A stretch of 64,000 nucleotides of DNA from Opitutaceae bacterium (lineage in GTDB: Bacteria > Verrucomicrobiota > Verrucomicrobiia > Opitutales > Opitutaceae), in contig PLXS01000019.1 of NCBI GenBank assembly GCA_003151515.1, forward strand, positions 62,001-126,000, written 5' to 3'. Each line of letters begins with the position of its first letter. Position 1 is the first letter of the stretch. This document shows, in pieces, positions 7,650 to 17,668 of the stretch. The notes under the pieces are model-generated. The model was not told where the DNA came from. It saw only the letters and a program-made list of their open reading frames with translations, and ran no database searches. A program made the position numbers and the translations under genes.

Positions 7650-9182
7650 TCAGGCCAGCGCAATCAGTTCGGCTGTCGAGGGGACGTCCTTGATGATCTG
7701 CGACGGCCCCGGCCCGACCCCGAGGTAGCGCAGGTTGGGGAGGTCCTTTGGCCAGGTCTCGCCGTCGTAGGCCACCTCGAGAACCGCCCGCATCATGCCG
7801 GCCACGTAGCGCCGGGCGTTGGCGGGCAGGTCGCCAAAACGGCGCACGCCGGAGATGTCCCCGGCCCATCCCGGGTAGCTCCTGTACAGCGGGCGCAGGG
7901 ATTTGCGCACAGCCTCGTTTCGGGGCACGTGCGCGAAGCGCCTGCCGTCGGAAGACTCGTAGGCTACGCACACCTGCAGGTCCCCCTGCCACGCTCCCGA
8001 CCATGTCAGTGCGTCGAGCTTGTTGATCATCAGGTCCTGGTAGCCGCCGTACCGAAGCGTGTCGCCCTTCTCGACCGCGTCGTACCAACCCACCATGCGC
8101 TGCCTGCCCGTGCTCGTCCCGTACTCGAGGCGCTTCAGCTTTTCGCTCAGGGGATGCGCCTCGTCGATCTGCGTCAGGAACGTGTGCGTCCCGACCTTGG
8201 TGTCGTAGGCCTTTGCGACGCCGAAGGTGTGAATGGGCTGGACCGGTATGTTCGCGCTCTCGAAGAACTCCGGCGTGAAGGTGTGCGAGGACGTCGACGA
8301 GAACCCGTGACGCTTGTCGAGCCAGTAGGCCTGGCCGAACTCGCCTATCACGGTGTGGCCCGCGCGCAGCTCGCGAAGGACAAGCTCGCGCACCTCGCCC
8401 ACGTTGCGGCTGAGCGAGGTCCCTGCGCTCCAGTAGACCGAGCATAGCAGGTCCATGTTGAGCGTAAACGGCTCGGCGCCGCGGAACCGCGTGAAGTCAA
8501 ACTCCTCCTTCGCGAAAACCGCGTCGGCGATGGTCTCGGAGTTGGCCCTGAGCTCGGCCTGCGTCAGCCGCTCGAAGAAGCCGTTCCAGGTCGACTCGCT
8601 CGCGCGATAGACGTGCTGGATCATCCGGCACGCCCGGTCGGCGCGCTGTGCGAGCTTGCGCGAGAAGAAGTTTGGGCCCGCAAGGAAGTCCGAGAAATGC
8701 ATCTGCCAGTGGCCGGTCTCCTCGCTGTAGGCGGCGGATATGCCCCGGCCCGTGGATCCCCGCGACTCCTCGGCGAGGACGTTCACCCGGTAGTCCTCCT
8801 CGGCGAGGTCAAGGAGGCGGTGGGTCAGGTCCGAGATCATCGTGCGCTCGTCGACAAGCAGCCGGCTGAGCACGGAGTAGCCCTTGCGCTCGAGAGGCCG
8901 CGCCTCCCAGAGAATCTTTCGCGGGTCGGCGACGACGCCGCTTCCGATGGCCAGGTGCGGTATCTCGCTCTCGACTACGCCCGATGGAAGCAGGTTGAGC
9001 TTGACGCCCGCGGCCGTGTGGCCCGCGTTTGCTCCGCCGTTGACCTTCATGACGACCGTCACCGGGCGCTTCGTCGGGCGCAGCTCTTCGACGATCTCGG
9101 GTATCAGGCGGCCCTTGCCCTCGTCACCGAGGGAAATGCCGACGTCAGCTATCAGCAGGCTAGAGAAGGGTGGCAGCGACAT
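7650..9182 (-). CDS. purA: divergent adenylosuccinate synthetase homologue
   Basis: PurA joins IMP and aspartate using GTP, the first step from IMP to AMP. Core motifs are present: GDEGKGR (residues 19-25, with the catalytic Asp), GGANAGHT with the catalytic His, STGRGISAAY, the switch-like EFGQAYWLD, and STGRQRMVGWYDAV near the C-terminus. From the ATG at 9182 it is 510 residues, against about 430 usually, with extra sequence in the middle. Several normally strict motifs are altered, for example EGAQG to EFGQA and PFPTEL to TFLTQI. No Shine-Dalgarno is seen, and a start up to 25 codons upstream (9257) is possible. It follows guaB by 102 bp on the same strand. Confidence 0.82.
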   Translation of the reverse strand: MSLPPFSSLLIADVGISLGDEGKGRLIPEIVEELRPTKRPVTVVMKVNGGANAGHTAAGVKLNLLPSGVVESEIPHLAIGSGVVADPRKILWEARPLERKGYSVLSRLLVDERTMISDLTHRLLDLAEEDYRVNVLAEESRGSTGRGISAAYSEETGHWQMHFSDFLAGPNFFSRKLAQRADRACRMIQHVYRASESTWNGFFERLTQAELRANSETIADAVFAKEEFDFTRFRGAEPFTLNMDLLCSVYWSAGTSLSRNVGEVRELVLRELRAGHTVIGEFGQAYWLDKRHGFSSTSSHTFTPEFFESANIPVQPIHTFGVAKAYDTKVGTHTFLTQIDEAHPLSEKLKRLEYGTSTGRQRMVGWYDAVEKGDTLRYGGYQDLMINKLDALTWSGAWQGDLQVCVAYESSDGRRFAHVPRNEAVRKSLRPLYRSYPGWAGDISGVRRFGDLPANARRYVAGMMRAVLEVAYDGETWPKDLPNLRYLGVGPGPSQIIKDVPSTAELIALA

Positions 9183-9284
9183 GGAGGACTTTCGGCAACC
9201 GAAGTCCAGGACCCCTGTTGCAGACGATTGGAATGGTGAGACGTCGGCCGAGGGCAAGCCCCAACTGGCGGCGCCGGGCGCGCG

Positions 9285-10859
9285 TCAGTTGACGCGGGTC
9301 GACACCTCTACGACGTCGTGGGGTGACGCCTCGCGTTGGCCGGCCGGGCTCACCCGCGCGAACCTTGCCCTGGCCCGCAGTTCGCGCAGCGTCTTGGCCC
9401 CCAGGTAGCCCATCCCGCTCTGCACGCCCCCGATGAGGTTGGTCAGCACCTCGTCGACCGAGCCGCTGACCTCCTTGAGGGCCTCTATCCCCTCCGCCGC
9501 GACCTTGCGGTTGTCCTCGCTGTCCCTGCCGTAGCGTGCCGCGCTGCCCGCCTTCATGGCCGCGATCGAGCCCATCCCCCTAAACTGCTTATAGACCTTG
9601 CCGCCTATCTCCATGATCTCGCCCGGGGCCTCCCGACAGCCGGCGAGCACGCTGCCGCAGATGACGGCGTCGGACAGGGTGAGCGCCTTGACGATGTCGC
9701 CCGACTTGGCGACTCCGCCGTCCGCCAGGATCCTCAAGCCGGTCTTTCGTGCAACCGTCGAGGCCACGTAGAGGGCCGTCAGCTGCGGGATGCCCACTCC
9801 CGCGACGATGCGCGTCGTGCAGATCGCGCCCGGCCCCTGGCCGACCTTGATCGCGTCGGCGCCGCACTGCGCCAGGTACTCCACGCCCGCGGCGCTCGTC
9901 ACGTTGCCCGCGATGAGGGTAAGCGATGGGAATGCGCCCCGCACGAGGCGCACCAGGGCCCCGACGCTCGCCGTGTGACCGTGGGCCGTCGAGACAGCCA
10001 CCGCGTCGACGTGCTCCTCGACGAGGCTCGCCACGTGGGATAGGACAGCCTCCTTGTCAAAGGAGCCGTCGGGCTTGCGCTTGGGCGAGAGCGCCGCGCC
10101 CGTGACGAGTCTGAACTGCGTGTCGCGGGCCGGCTTGCGCCTTGACTTGATCTCGCCGGTGATCCTTTCGACGTCGGACGCCGTGACCAGGCCCCTCAGG
10201 CGGTCGTCGCGGTCGACGACCAGCATCTTGTTTATCCCTACGTTGTCCGTGAAGAACTTGTCCGCCGCCGTGATCGGGTCCTTGGAGACGGCGGCCTCCA
10301 TCTCGGTCTTGAGTACGGACCGGGGCGTCATGACCTCGGACACCCGCTTCGAGGCATAGCGCCCCTTGACAACGTTTCCGGACAGAAGCCCGAGAAGCCG
10401 GCCGTCCTCGCTCAAGACCGGAAACGTGGAGAACTGGTAGTGCTTCTCCTCGATCAGGGCGAGGACCCCTCCGATCGTCTGGCTGGGATGCACCGTGATC
10501 GGGTCCTGGATGAGCCCGTGAATGTGGCGCTTCACGCGGGCGACGGCCTTGACCTGCTCCTTGGGCGCCATGTTGTAGTGGATGATTCCCATCCCTCCGT
10601 TCAACGCCATGGCGATGGCCATGCGCGAGTCGGTGACCGTGTCCATGTCCGACGAGATGATCGGGATCTGCAGGGCGAGGGACTCCGAGATGCTGGTCGA
10701 TGTGTCCGCCTCCCTGGGCAGTATCTCCGAGTAGAGTGTCGCCAGCGTCACGTCGTCGAACGTGAGGGCCGTCGGCAGGTTCGCGCTGAAGAACCTGTCA
10801 GCATCCAGGAAGAACTGGTCGTCGACCTTGGGGGTGGATCTCTTTGCAACCTTGCTCAT
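9285..10859 (-). CDS. guaB: inosine-5'-monophosphate dehydrogenase
   Basis: IMPDH oxidises IMP to XMP with NAD+, the committed step to GMP. The 524-residue protein has the N-terminal barrel strand TFDDVTL, a CBS-domain pair around residues 110-240, the catalytic loop GPGAICTTR with Cys347, and the Arg-Tyr flap in SAARYG. The ATG at 10859 is preferred over one 14 codons upstream. Two departures are visible. The usual GPGSICTTR has Ala for Ser. The NAD-contacting DTAHGH is STAHGH. The assignment rests on overall order and length, and GMP reductase is unlikely because CBS domains are present. It is divergent from menC and upstream of purA. Confidence 0.92.
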   Translation of the reverse strand: MSKVAKRSTPKVDDQFFLDADRFFSANLPTALTFDDVTLATLYSEILPREADTSTSISESLALQIPIISSDMDTVTDSRMAIAMALNGGMGIIHYNMAPKEQVKAVARVKRHIHGLIQDPITVHPSQTIGGVLALIEEKHYQFSTFPVLSEDGRLLGLLSGNVVKGRYASKRVSEVMTPRSVLKTEMEAAVSKDPITAADKFFTDNVGINKMLVVDRDDRLRGLVTASDVERITGEIKSRRKPARDTQFRLVTGAALSPKRKPDGSFDKEAVLSHVASLVEEHVDAVAVSTAHGHTASVGALVRLVRGAFPSLTLIAGNVTSAAGVEYLAQCGADAIKVGQGPGAICTTRIVAGVGIPQLTALYVASTVARKTGLRILADGGVAKSGDIVKALTLSDAVICGSVLAGCREAPGEIMEIGGKVYKQFRGMGSIAAMKAGSAARYGRDSEDNRKVAAEGIEALKEVSGSVDEVLTNLIGGVQSGMGYLGAKTLRELRARARFARVSPAGQREASPHDVVEVSTRVN

Positions 10860-10906
10860 GGGTTGCCGGGAACCAAGTAATGCATCTAAGAAAAAGCGCA
10901 AACAAA

Positions 10907-11911
10907 ATGGAATCGAGCATTGCCTATCGCCGCTACAGCCTGCCGTTCAGGGCGATTGTCCTGACGGCGCACGGTCCGTGGGCCATGCGCGAGGGACTGT
11001 ACGTGAGGATCGACAAGGCGGGCGGCGGCGTGGGCTTCGGCGAGGCATCGCCGGTCCCTCACTTTGGGAAGGAGAGCGTCGGGGCCGGCGAGGCCTTCCT
11101 GGCGTCCCTCGGGGGCCGGGTCGCGCCCGACATCCTCTCCCGCGTTCCGGGAGGGCTCTCCTCGCTCAGGGGCGCCCTGGCCTGCGCGCTGGGCGACGAC
11201 GCCGGCCCGCCCCGGCACGACAGCATGGCGGTGGCGGCGCTCCTGCCGGCTGGGCGCGCCGCGCTGCGGGGGGCGCCCGAGAAGGTGCAGGCCGGATTCA
11301 GGATCTTTAAGTGGAAGGTCGCGGTCGGGGACGCGTGCGACGAGATGGCGATCCTCGACGACTTGATGGGCATCCTGCCGGCCGGCTCCAGGGTCAGGCT
11401 CGACGCAAACGGTGGATGGGACACGAGGACGGCGGGCCGATGGCTCGACCACGCCTCCGGGCTGCCCGTGGAATTCGTGGAGCAGCCTGTTGCGGCGGGC
11501 TCCAGGGGAGGCGACGACGCCCTGATGGGCCTCGCGGCCGATTACCCCGTTCCCGTCGCTCTTGACGAGTCGGTCGCGTGCGATGCCGACGCCGCCCGGT
11601 GGCTGGACGCGGGATGGAAGGGCTACTTCGTCATCAAGGCGGCGCTCCTTGGCGACGCGGCCGGCACGCTCGGGCGCCTCGCCCAAGCCGGCGCGCGGGT
11701 CGTATTCTCGTCGGCCCTGGAGACGGGGATCGGGGCTCGATGTGCCCTCCGGGCGGCGTTCGCATGGCCGGGCGAGAGGGCCGCTCTCGGATTCGGGGTC
11801 TGGCCGCTGTTCGCCAACAGTCGCTTTGACGGGCCGGCCGCGGCACCGTTCCTCAGGCACGAGGACGTGGAACGAATGAACAGCGAGGCACTATGGAACG
11901 CCGTGAGTTAG
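10907..11911 (+). CDS. menC: o-succinylbenzoate synthase
   Basis: This enolase-superfamily enzyme dehydrates SHCHC to o-succinylbenzoate in the classical menaquinone pathway. The 334-residue product has the catalytic K-x-K in FKWKV, and the metal ligands in RLDANGG, VEFVEQP and ALDESV. A C-terminal lysine lies in [11 protein letters not shown], followed by [10 protein letters not shown], which is characteristic of MenC rather than of muconate cycloisomerases. The ATG at 10907 is chosen; an in-frame ATG at 10880 is possible. Its 3' end overlaps menE by 19 bp, and that linkage supports the MenC assignment. Confidence 0.88.
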   Translation: MESSIAYRRYSLPFRAIVLTAHGPWAMREGLYVRIDKAGGGVGFGEASPVPHFGKESVGAGEAFLASLGGRVAPDILSRVPGGLSSLRGALACALGDDAGPPRHDSMAVAALLPAGRAALRGAPEKVQAGFRIFKWKVAVGDACDEMAILDDLMGILPAGSRVRLDANGGWDTRTAGRWLDHASGLPVEFVEQPVAAGSRGGDDALMGLAADYPVPVALDESVACDADAARWLDAGWKGYFVIKAALLGDAAGTLGRLAQAGARVVFSSALETGIGARCALRAAFAWPGERAALGFGVWPLFANSRFDGPAAAPFLRHEDVERMNSEALWNAVS

Positions 11912-13092
11912 CCGCGCGCCTGGGCGCGCGCGGGCCCGCTGCGCCTCCAAACCCCTCCCGCGTGGTCGAGGATCGCGACCCCTCCCAGTTCATGGATATC
12001 TTCGCCCAGGCGCTCGCCGCGGGGGGCGAGATCTTCCTTGCGGACCCTTCGTGGCGCGCCGCGGAGCGAACGATCCTCGCGCGGCACCTCTCGGGCCCTG
12101 GCGCCGCGGAACTCGGCTGGCTCATGGTGCCCAGCGGCGGCGCCTCAGGGGGCCTCAAGTTCGCTCGGCACGACAGCCACACGATCGCAGCCGCGGTCCA
12201 GGGGTTTTGCCGCCATTTTGGCCTGGAGCGGGTGAACTCGGTCTGCGTGCTTCCGCTCCACCATGTGAGCGGCTTCATGGCCTGGATGAGAAGCGCCCTG
12301 ACGGGTGGCACGTTCCTTCCATGGGACTGGAAGGAAGTCGAGTCCGGCCGCTACCCCGGTGACCTGCCTTCGGACTGCTGCATCTCGCTCGTGCCCACTC
12401 AGCTGCAGCGGCTGATCAGGGTGCCCGAGGCCGTCGACTGGCTCAGGCGCTTTCGTATCGTCTTCGTTGGGGGAGCTCCGGCATGGGAGGGCCTCCTGGA
12501 TGAGGCTGCGGCGCTCAGGCTGCCTCTGTCGCCCGGATACGGCGCCACGGAGTCCGCCGCGATGGCCGCGGCCCTCAGGCCCGAGGAATTCCTTCGCGGC
12601 ATGCGCGGGTGCGGTTCGCCGCTGCCCCACGCGAGGATCGACCTTGTGGACGGCGGGATCGTGCGGATCAGCGGCGAGTCGCTCTACCGCGGCTACCATC
12701 CGCAATACAGGGAGGACCGTGCGTGGACGACCGGGGATATTGGCGCCTTTGACGCGAACGGGAGCTTGGTCATCCTCGGCAGAAGCGACGACGTCATAGT
12801 AACCGGGGGAAAGAAGGTTTCTCCAGCCGAGGTGGAGGCCGCCCTGCTGGCCAGCGGGGAATTCGAGGACGTGGCCGTCGTCGGACTTCCGGACGCGGAA
12901 TGGGGCCAGGTGGTCGTCGCCTGCCATCCCGCGCGCGCGCGCGCGCCGCGCACCGAGCGGCTGGCATCGGCGCTGTCCGGCCTCGCCCCGTACAAGCGCC
13001 CGAAGTGCTACCGGGCGATCTCGCCCTGGCCGCGCAACGCGCAGGGCAAGGTGAACCGGGCCGAGCTCAGGATCCTGGCCGCGGACACCTGA
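11893..13092 (+). CDS. menE: o-succinylbenzoate-CoA ligase
   Basis: MenE, an ANL-superfamily adenylating enzyme, activates o-succinylbenzoate with CoA and ATP. The product is short for the family (399 residues). The phosphate-binding loop is degenerate (PSGGASGGLKF). Later motifs are intact: YGATESAAM (A5), the conserved TTGDIGAFD (A7), GRSDDVIVTGGKKVSP (A8) and NAQGKVNRAEL with the catalytic C-terminal lysine. It overlaps the end of menC by 19 bp. Substrate assignment comes from the menC linkage and the facing thioesterase gene. Confidence 0.87.
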   Translation: MERRELAARLGARGPAAPPNPSRVVEDRDPSQFMDIFAQALAAGGEIFLADPSWRAAERTILARHLSGPGAAELGWLMVPSGGASGGLKFARHDSHTIAAAVQGFCRHFGLERVNSVCVLPLHHVSGFMAWMRSALTGGTFLPWDWKEVESGRYPGDLPSDCCISLVPTQLQRLIRVPEAVDWLRRFRIVFVGGAPAWEGLLDEAAALRLPLSPGYGATESAAMAAALRPEEFLRGMRGCGSPLPHARIDLVDGGIVRISGESLYRGYHPQYREDRAWTTGDIGAFDANGSLVILGRSDDVIVTGGKKVSPAEVEAALLASGEFEDVAVVGLPDAEWGQVVVACHPARARAPRTERLASALSGLAPYKRPKCYRAISPWPRNAQGKVNRAELRILAADT

Positions 13093-13101
13093 GCGCGCGG
13101 C

Positions 13102-13509
13102 TCACCCCGACCGGACCCACTGCGCCAGGGCGTCCGGCAGCGGGCTTCGCGCGCGCGTCTTCGAGTCGATGCACACGTGCTCCGTGCGCACCTTCGCCGC
13201 GCCCTTATCCGGCGGCCCAAGACGCGTGAGCTCGTAGGCTATCTCGAAGGAATTCTCGGCCAGCGCCCTCGGTTTGATGCTGACTCTCACCTTGTCGCCG
13301 CAGAGCAGGGGGCGCAGGTACTCGGCCTCGCATTTTGAGACGGGGATCACGATCCCGTTGTCCCTGAAGAATTCGCTCAACTTGATGCCTGCCGCTGCGA
13401 GCGCCTCCTCGTAGGCCTCGTGGCAAATCGCAAGGTAGTTAGCGAAGAACACGACGCCCGCCGCGTCGGTATCCGCGAAGTGGACCGTCCTTTGATAGGT
13501 GAATGGCAT
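13102..13509 (-). CDS. hotdog-fold acyl-CoA thioesterase, probably DHNA-CoA hydrolase
   Basis: This 135-residue protein belongs to the 4-hydroxybenzoyl-CoA thioesterase family. The active-site motif [14 protein letters not shown] near residues 13-26 contains the catalytic Asp. Related hotdog enzymes hydrolyse 1,4-dihydroxy-2-naphthoyl-CoA in cyanobacteria, plants and E. coli. Lying 9 bp from the end of menE and facing it, it is a good candidate for that menaquinone step. YbgC-type activity on other acyl-CoAs remains possible, as the motif alone does not fix the substrate. Confidence 0.8.
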   Translation of the reverse strand: MPFTYQRTVHFADTDAAGVVFFANYLAICHEAYEEALAAAGIKLSEFFRDNGIVIPVSKCEAEYLRPLLCGDKVRVSIKPRALAENSFEIAYELTRLGPPDKGAAKVRTEHVCIDSKTRARSPLPDALAQWVRSG

Positions 13510-13635
13510 CGGACGCTGGGGGGCATAGGCAACAGCTGCGGAGGCGTTTGCGCAACATCGCAGACGCGGGCCTCCCCCGGGGCCCGCTCGTCTTACGGCG
13601 TTGAATTTGCCCGTGCCGCGGTCTGGAATGGCCCC

Positions 13636-15402
13636 ATGACCAAGAACGAGATCGCCGACGTGCTTGCCGAGATCGGCGTTCTCATGGAGCTAAAGGGCGA
13701 GAACCCGTTCAAGGTGCGCGCCTACGCGGCCGGGGCCCGCGCGATCGAGGGCCTCGAGAACAAGGATTTCGAGAGCCTGGTGAGCGAGGGCAAGATCCGG
13801 AGCGTGAAGGGCATTGGCGAGGCTCTCGCGGCGAAGATCATGGAGTTGCAGGCGACGGGGCGCCTGGAATTCCTCGACCGGCTCAAGGAGTCCATAGAGC
13901 CGGGTCTTGTCGAGATGCTGAAGATTCCCGGGCTCGGCCCCAAGAAGATCGCGGCCCTGCGCAAGGAGCTGGCCGTGACGTCGGTGGCCGAGCTGGAGAA
14001 GGCCTGCCAGGAGGGGGGCGTTGCCGGACTCGCCGGATTCGGGGAAAAGACCCAGGAGAAGATCCTCGCCGGGATCCGCAACCGCGAAGCATACTCGCGG
14101 CGCCACCTCTGGTGGTCCGCCGCGCAGGTCGCCGAGCCCATCCTGGCGGGTCTGAGGTCCATTCCGCAGGTCCGCAGGGCCGAGTCGGCGGGGAGCCTTC
14201 GGAGGGGGATGGAGACCGTGGGCGACCTTGACTTCATCGTCGCGGCCTCGGACGTCGCTCCGGTCGTGGAATGGTTCACGGGGCTCGCCGGCGTGACGGA
14301 GGTGACGGCGAGAGGCGAGACCAAGGCTAGCGTCCGCCTCGAGGGCGGGCTCCAGGCCGACCTGAGAATAGTCCCGGCCGAGCAGTTCGCGTTCGCGCTG
14401 CACCACTTCACAGGGTCGAAGGACCACAACGTGCAGATGCGCCAGCGCGCCCTCGAGAGGTCCCTTAGCCTCAGCGAATGGGGCCTTGTGCCCGCTTCGG
14501 GCGAGGGCACCGCCAAGGACAAAGCGGGGCGCAACCAGGGGATGGCGGCGGCCGACGAGGCGTCTATCTTCGCCGCTCTTGGCCTCTCGTACATCCCCCC
14601 GGAGCTTCGCGAGGGCCTGGGCGAGATCGAGGCCGCCGAGAAGGGCGCCCTCCCGAAGCTCGTCGAGTTGGCGGACATCCGGGGCGCGTTCCACAACCAC
14701 ACGACGGAGTCTGACGGCAGGAGCACGCTCGCCGAGATGGCGGCGGCGGCTCAGGCGCTGGGTTGGGAGTACCTCGGCATCGCAGACCATTCCAAGTCCA
14801 GCCGCCAGGCAAACGGGCTCACCGAGGAGCGCCTCCTGAGGCAGGTTGCCGAAATCGGTGCCGTGAACGCTTCCCGAAGATTTCGCACAAGGCTGTTCTC
14901 GGGCACGGAATGCGACATCCTGCCCGACGGCCGCCTTGATTTTGACGACGCGGTGCTCGCCCGCCTGGACTACGTCGTCGCGTCGGTGCACAGCGCGTTC
15001 TCGCAGGACGAGGCCGCGATGACCTCCCGCATCGTGAAGGCGCTGGAGCACCCTCACGTGACCATGCTGGGCCACCTCACCGGGAGGCTCCTTCTCGAGC
15101 GCGAGGCCTACCATGTGGACGCGGCGAGGGTCATCGACGCCGCGATAGCGAACGGGGTAGTCGTGGAGCTTAACGCGAACCCGCATAGGCTCGACATGGA
15201 CTGGCGCCTTTGGCGGAAGGCCGCCGAGAGGGGCCTTCTGTGTTCGATCAATCCCGACGCCCACGACGCCCCTTCCCTCGGCTTCGTCAGGGCGGGGATC
15301 AACTCGGCCCGAAAGGGGTGGCTGAAGAGGGAGGATGTCCTAAACGCGATGCCGCTGGGCGGCATCGAGGCGTGGCTTGCGGCCCGAAGGAGGCGGCCAT
15401 GA
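13636..15402 (+). CDS. polX: DNA polymerase/3'-5' exonuclease PolX
   Basis: PolX is a DNA repair polymerase with gap-filling and exonuclease activity. The 588-residue product has helix-hairpin-helix repeats in the first 150 residues (for example [13 protein letters not shown]), a pol-beta-like nucleotidyltransferase domain with [14 protein letters not shown] near residue 189, and a C-terminal PHP domain from about residue 350. The PHP part shows [22 protein letters not shown] and NPDAHD, which supply metal ligands for the exonuclease. The ATG at 13636 is chosen because the upstream frame overlaps the divergent thioesterase gene. Its stop overlaps the sugar transferase start (ATGA). Confidence 0.94.
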   Translation: MTKNEIADVLAEIGVLMELKGENPFKVRAYAAGARAIEGLENKDFESLVSEGKIRSVKGIGEALAAKIMELQATGRLEFLDRLKESIEPGLVEMLKIPGLGPKKIAALRKELAVTSVAELEKACQEGGVAGLAGFGEKTQEKILAGIRNREAYSRRHLWWSAAQVAEPILAGLRSIPQVRRAESAGSLRRGMETVGDLDFIVAASDVAPVVEWFTGLAGVTEVTARGETKASVRLEGGLQADLRIVPAEQFAFALHHFTGSKDHNVQMRQRALERSLSLSEWGLVPASGEGTAKDKAGRNQGMAAADEASIFAALGLSYIPPELREGLGEIEAAEKGALPKLVELADIRGAFHNHTTESDGRSTLAEMAAAAQALGWEYLGIADHSKSSRQANGLTEERLLRQVAEIGAVNASRRFRTRLFSGTECDILPDGRLDFDDAVLARLDYVVASVHSAFSQDEAAMTSRIVKALEHPHVTMLGHLTGRLLLEREAYHVDAARVIDAAIANGVVVELNANPHRLDMDWRLWRKAAERGLLCSINPDAHDAPSLGFVRAGINSARKGWLKREDVLNAMPLGGIEAWLAARRRRP

Positions 15403-16826
15403 TAGACGCGAGGGCACGCGGGCTGGCGAACATGTACGCGGCGGTCGCGACGCTCTTCGTCGGGGCGGCATTCTGGGCGTGGGACTGGGTGAACCTGAGC
15501 TTCCGGGTGCCGTTCGTGCACATGAACAGGTACCAGAACCTCGTGCCGTATTTCCTGTGCGTCATCGGCGGCATGCTGCTTTCCGCCCGCGACGTGTCGA
15601 GACGGCTCGCCGCGCGCTTCCACCTTCCGGACCTGGGCGGGTCGGCCAGGCTTGCGACGCGCCAGGTCGCCTTCATGGCGGCGCTTGTCTTCACCCTCAT
15701 GTTCGCGACCCAGGACCACGGCATGAGCCGGCTCTTTCTGGGGATATTCCTGGTATGCTGCTGGCTGGGCCTCGTCTGCCTGAACGCATGGCTTCCCGGC
15801 AGCCTCGCGCGCTTTGTCTTCCAGAAGGGCCACAGGCTCCCGACAGTCTTCATCGGAAAGCCGGGCTCCTTCGCCAAGGTGAGGGAATGGATCAATAACA
15901 AGGAGCCCCTGGGGATCTACCCCGTGGGACTGCTTTCCCCGGAGCCCCCAGCATCCGAGCCTGGGTCTCTGCAGGTCCCGTGGCTTGGGCCCCCGTCGGA
16001 CCTTGCGAAGGTCCTCGCCGGTGGCCGCGTCGGCCAGGTGGTGATGCTGGATCTGCCGGCAACGGACGCCGAGGCCGGCTTCGTCATCGGCGCCTGCCGC
16101 GACAGCGGCTGCCGGCTGCTGATCCACAGCAACATCGAGGAGCGCTACACGCACCCCCTAGTCCCCGTCACCGAGGAGGGCAGGCACTTCTACACGCTTC
16201 AAGAGGAGCCCCTTGAGGACCCGATAAACCGCCTGATCAAGCGCTCGTTCGACGTGGCGGTGTCCCTTCCGGTGGTCGTGTTCATCCTGCCCCCGCTGTG
16301 CGCGCTGGTCGCGATCATGCAGCGCCTGGAGGCGCCGGGGCCTCTCTTTCACGCCAGGGTCAGGCGGGGAAAGCAGGGCAGGGAGTTCTGCATGCTCAAG
16401 TTCCGCTCGATGCGCGCGGCCCCCGACGACGCCGCGGCCGAGTCGAAGCAGGCGCTCTCCGAGGACCAGCGCATCTTCAGGTTCGGCAGGTTCATGCGCC
16501 GGCGCAGCCTGGACGAGTTCCCGCAGTTCTGGAACGTGCTCGTGGGCGAGATGAGCATCGTCGGCCCGCGCCCCTACATGCCGATCCTTGACGAGGAGTT
16601 CAGGCAGCAGACCGAGGGCTACCGCATTCGCAACCTGGTGAAGCCGGGCATAACGGGCCTCTCCCAGAGCCTGGGCTTCCGGGGCGCCGTTCTGGAGGAG
16701 GAGATGGTCCGGCGCCGCGTGTACTGGGACGTTTACTACATTACCCACTGGTCCGTGTGGCTGGACGTCCAGATCACGGCAAGGACCCTGCTGCAGGTGT
16801 TCAGGCCGCCGGCGACGGCCTTCTAG
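15399..16826 (+). CDS. polyprenyl-phosphate sugar-1-phosphate transferase (WcaJ/EPS-initiating type)
   Basis: This 475-residue protein should start assembly of an exopolysaccharide or O-antigen by moving a sugar-1-phosphate to a membrane polyprenyl phosphate. The N-terminal half has several hydrophobic segments and a CoA-binding-like region ([10 protein letters not shown]). The catalytic domain begins near residue 280 with [15 protein letters not shown] and carries [38 protein letters not shown] and MSIVGPRP, ending in KPGITGLSQ. The sugar is unknown. It overlaps polX by four bases and converges on the GspB-like gene through a palindrome that spans both stops. Confidence 0.9.
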   Translation: MIDARARGLANMYAAVATLFVGAAFWAWDWVNLSFRVPFVHMNRYQNLVPYFLCVIGGMLLSARDVSRRLAARFHLPDLGGSARLATRQVAFMAALVFTLMFATQDHGMSRLFLGIFLVCCWLGLVCLNAWLPGSLARFVFQKGHRLPTVFIGKPGSFAKVREWINNKEPLGIYPVGLLSPEPPASEPGSLQVPWLGPPSDLAKVLAGGRVGQVVMLDLPATDAEAGFVIGACRDSGCRLLIHSNIEERYTHPLVPVTEEGRHFYTLQEEPLEDPINRLIKRSFDVAVSLPVVVFILPPLCALVAIMQRLEAPGPLFHARVRRGKQGREFCMLKFRSMRAAPDDAAAESKQALSEDQRIFRFGRFMRRRSLDEFPQFWNVLVGEMSIVGPRPYMPILDEEFRQQTEGYRIRNLVKPGITGLSQSLGFRGAVLEEEMVRRRVYWDVYYITHWSVWLDVQITARTLLQVFRPPATAF

Positions 16827-16840
16827 GCGGGGCCTAGAAG
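16820..16840. terminator. palindrome spanning two convergent stop codons
   Basis: CTTCTAGGC (16820-16828) and GCCTAGAAG (16832-16840) form a perfect 9-bp inverted repeat around GGG. Each arm contains the stop codon of one of the two convergent genes. It could fold on either transcript, but no U-run follows, so a bidirectional terminator role is uncertain. Confidence 0.4.
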
Positions 16841-17658
16841 CTCTTCACGTACTTCGCGCCGGACGGGTCCACGAAGGTCAGGTGGTCCGGGTCGAATTTT
16901 GAGAGCCGGATTCCAAGCGTGCGGTCCAGCAGGTCGTTAACCCGGTAGATGTGGCCGTCGATGATGGCCTTGCTGTCGGCCCCGGAGTAGCGGACTCCCG
17001 AGATCTGGATGTGGTCGATGACTGCCTGGACGCGCTCGCCCAGGCTCTGAATGACGGCCGGCGTAGGGGTGGGCGCCGTTGCGGCGACCGGCACGGGCGT
17101 CGCCACCGGCGCGGGCGCCACGGCGGCGGGGGGCGGGTTCTGGGTTGGCGCCTGGGAAGCGCCAGCACCGGCAGTCGCGGCGGCCTGCGGAATCGTCTCG
17201 GGGACTCGCACCGCGACCTGTGCCGACGCACCCGGGGTCGCCGCGGCCGGGGGCGCCGCTACGGCGGCCGCCCTGGCCTTTGGCGGAGCCTCCGCGGCCG
17301 GGGTCTCGGCCGCCTTGGCCGGCGCATGCGTGGCAGGAGCCGAGGCCAGGGAGATCTGGGGAATGTGCACCGCCGTAGCCTGCGTTTCCGGGGTCGGCTG
17401 CGCCTTCTGCGCGGCAAGCTGCGCGAAAGCGGCCGCCGCCTTCGGCTCGGACCTGCCCGAGACAAAGATGCCAGTCACGACCGCGGACACGATAACCAAG
17501 GCGATGGCCGCGCCGCCGATGAGGACCATGTTCTGGGCGCGGGCCGGGGGGCGGCTGTGGGCCCTTCCGCCTCCGCCCGGCATGAGCGGCGCGATGTCCC
17601 CCTCCTCCTGGGCCCGCTGGCGGGCCGCCTTCTTCAGCGCGTCGTTTATAAGGCTCAT
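16834..17658 (-). CDS. GspB-like type II secretion accessory protein
   Basis: This 274-residue single-pass membrane protein has an N-terminal cytosolic tail (MSLINDALKKA is typical of the family), one membrane span near residues 43-66, a long Ala/Pro-rich linker, and a C-terminal GspB domain of about 65 residues. That domain contains ISGVRYSG, AIIDGHIYRVND and LTFVDPSGAKYV. GspB partners GspA/ExeA in positioning the type II secretin through the peptidoglycan. The adjacent ExeA-type ATPase 10 bp upstream supports the pairing. Function is inferred from family and neighbour. Confidence 0.82.
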   Translation of the reverse strand: MSLINDALKKAARQRAQEEGDIAPLMPGGGGRAHSRPPARAQNMVLIGGAAIALVIVSAVVTGIFVSGRSEPKAAAAFAQLAAQKAQPTPETQATAVHIPQISLASAPATHAPAKAAETPAAEAPPKARAAAVAAPPAAATPGASAQVAVRVPETIPQAAATAGAGASQAPTQNPPPAAVAPAPVATPVPVAATAPTPTPAVIQSLGERVQAVIDHIQISGVRYSGADSKAIIDGHIYRVNDLLDRTLGIRLSKFDPDHLTFVDPSGAKYVKSF

Positions 17659-17668
17659 GGAGCGGCGC

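Noticed and set aside
7650-9182. PurZ-like enzyme for 2-aminoadenine DNA synthesis.
   Set aside because: PurZ is shorter and phage-borne. This protein is longer than PurA and sits with guaB in a chromosomal setting, with the catalytic Asp and His of PurA present.
13690-15264. A 524-codon open frame on the minus strand across polX.
   Set aside because: PolX on the plus strand has complete domain motifs; the antisense frame has only GC-biased composition.
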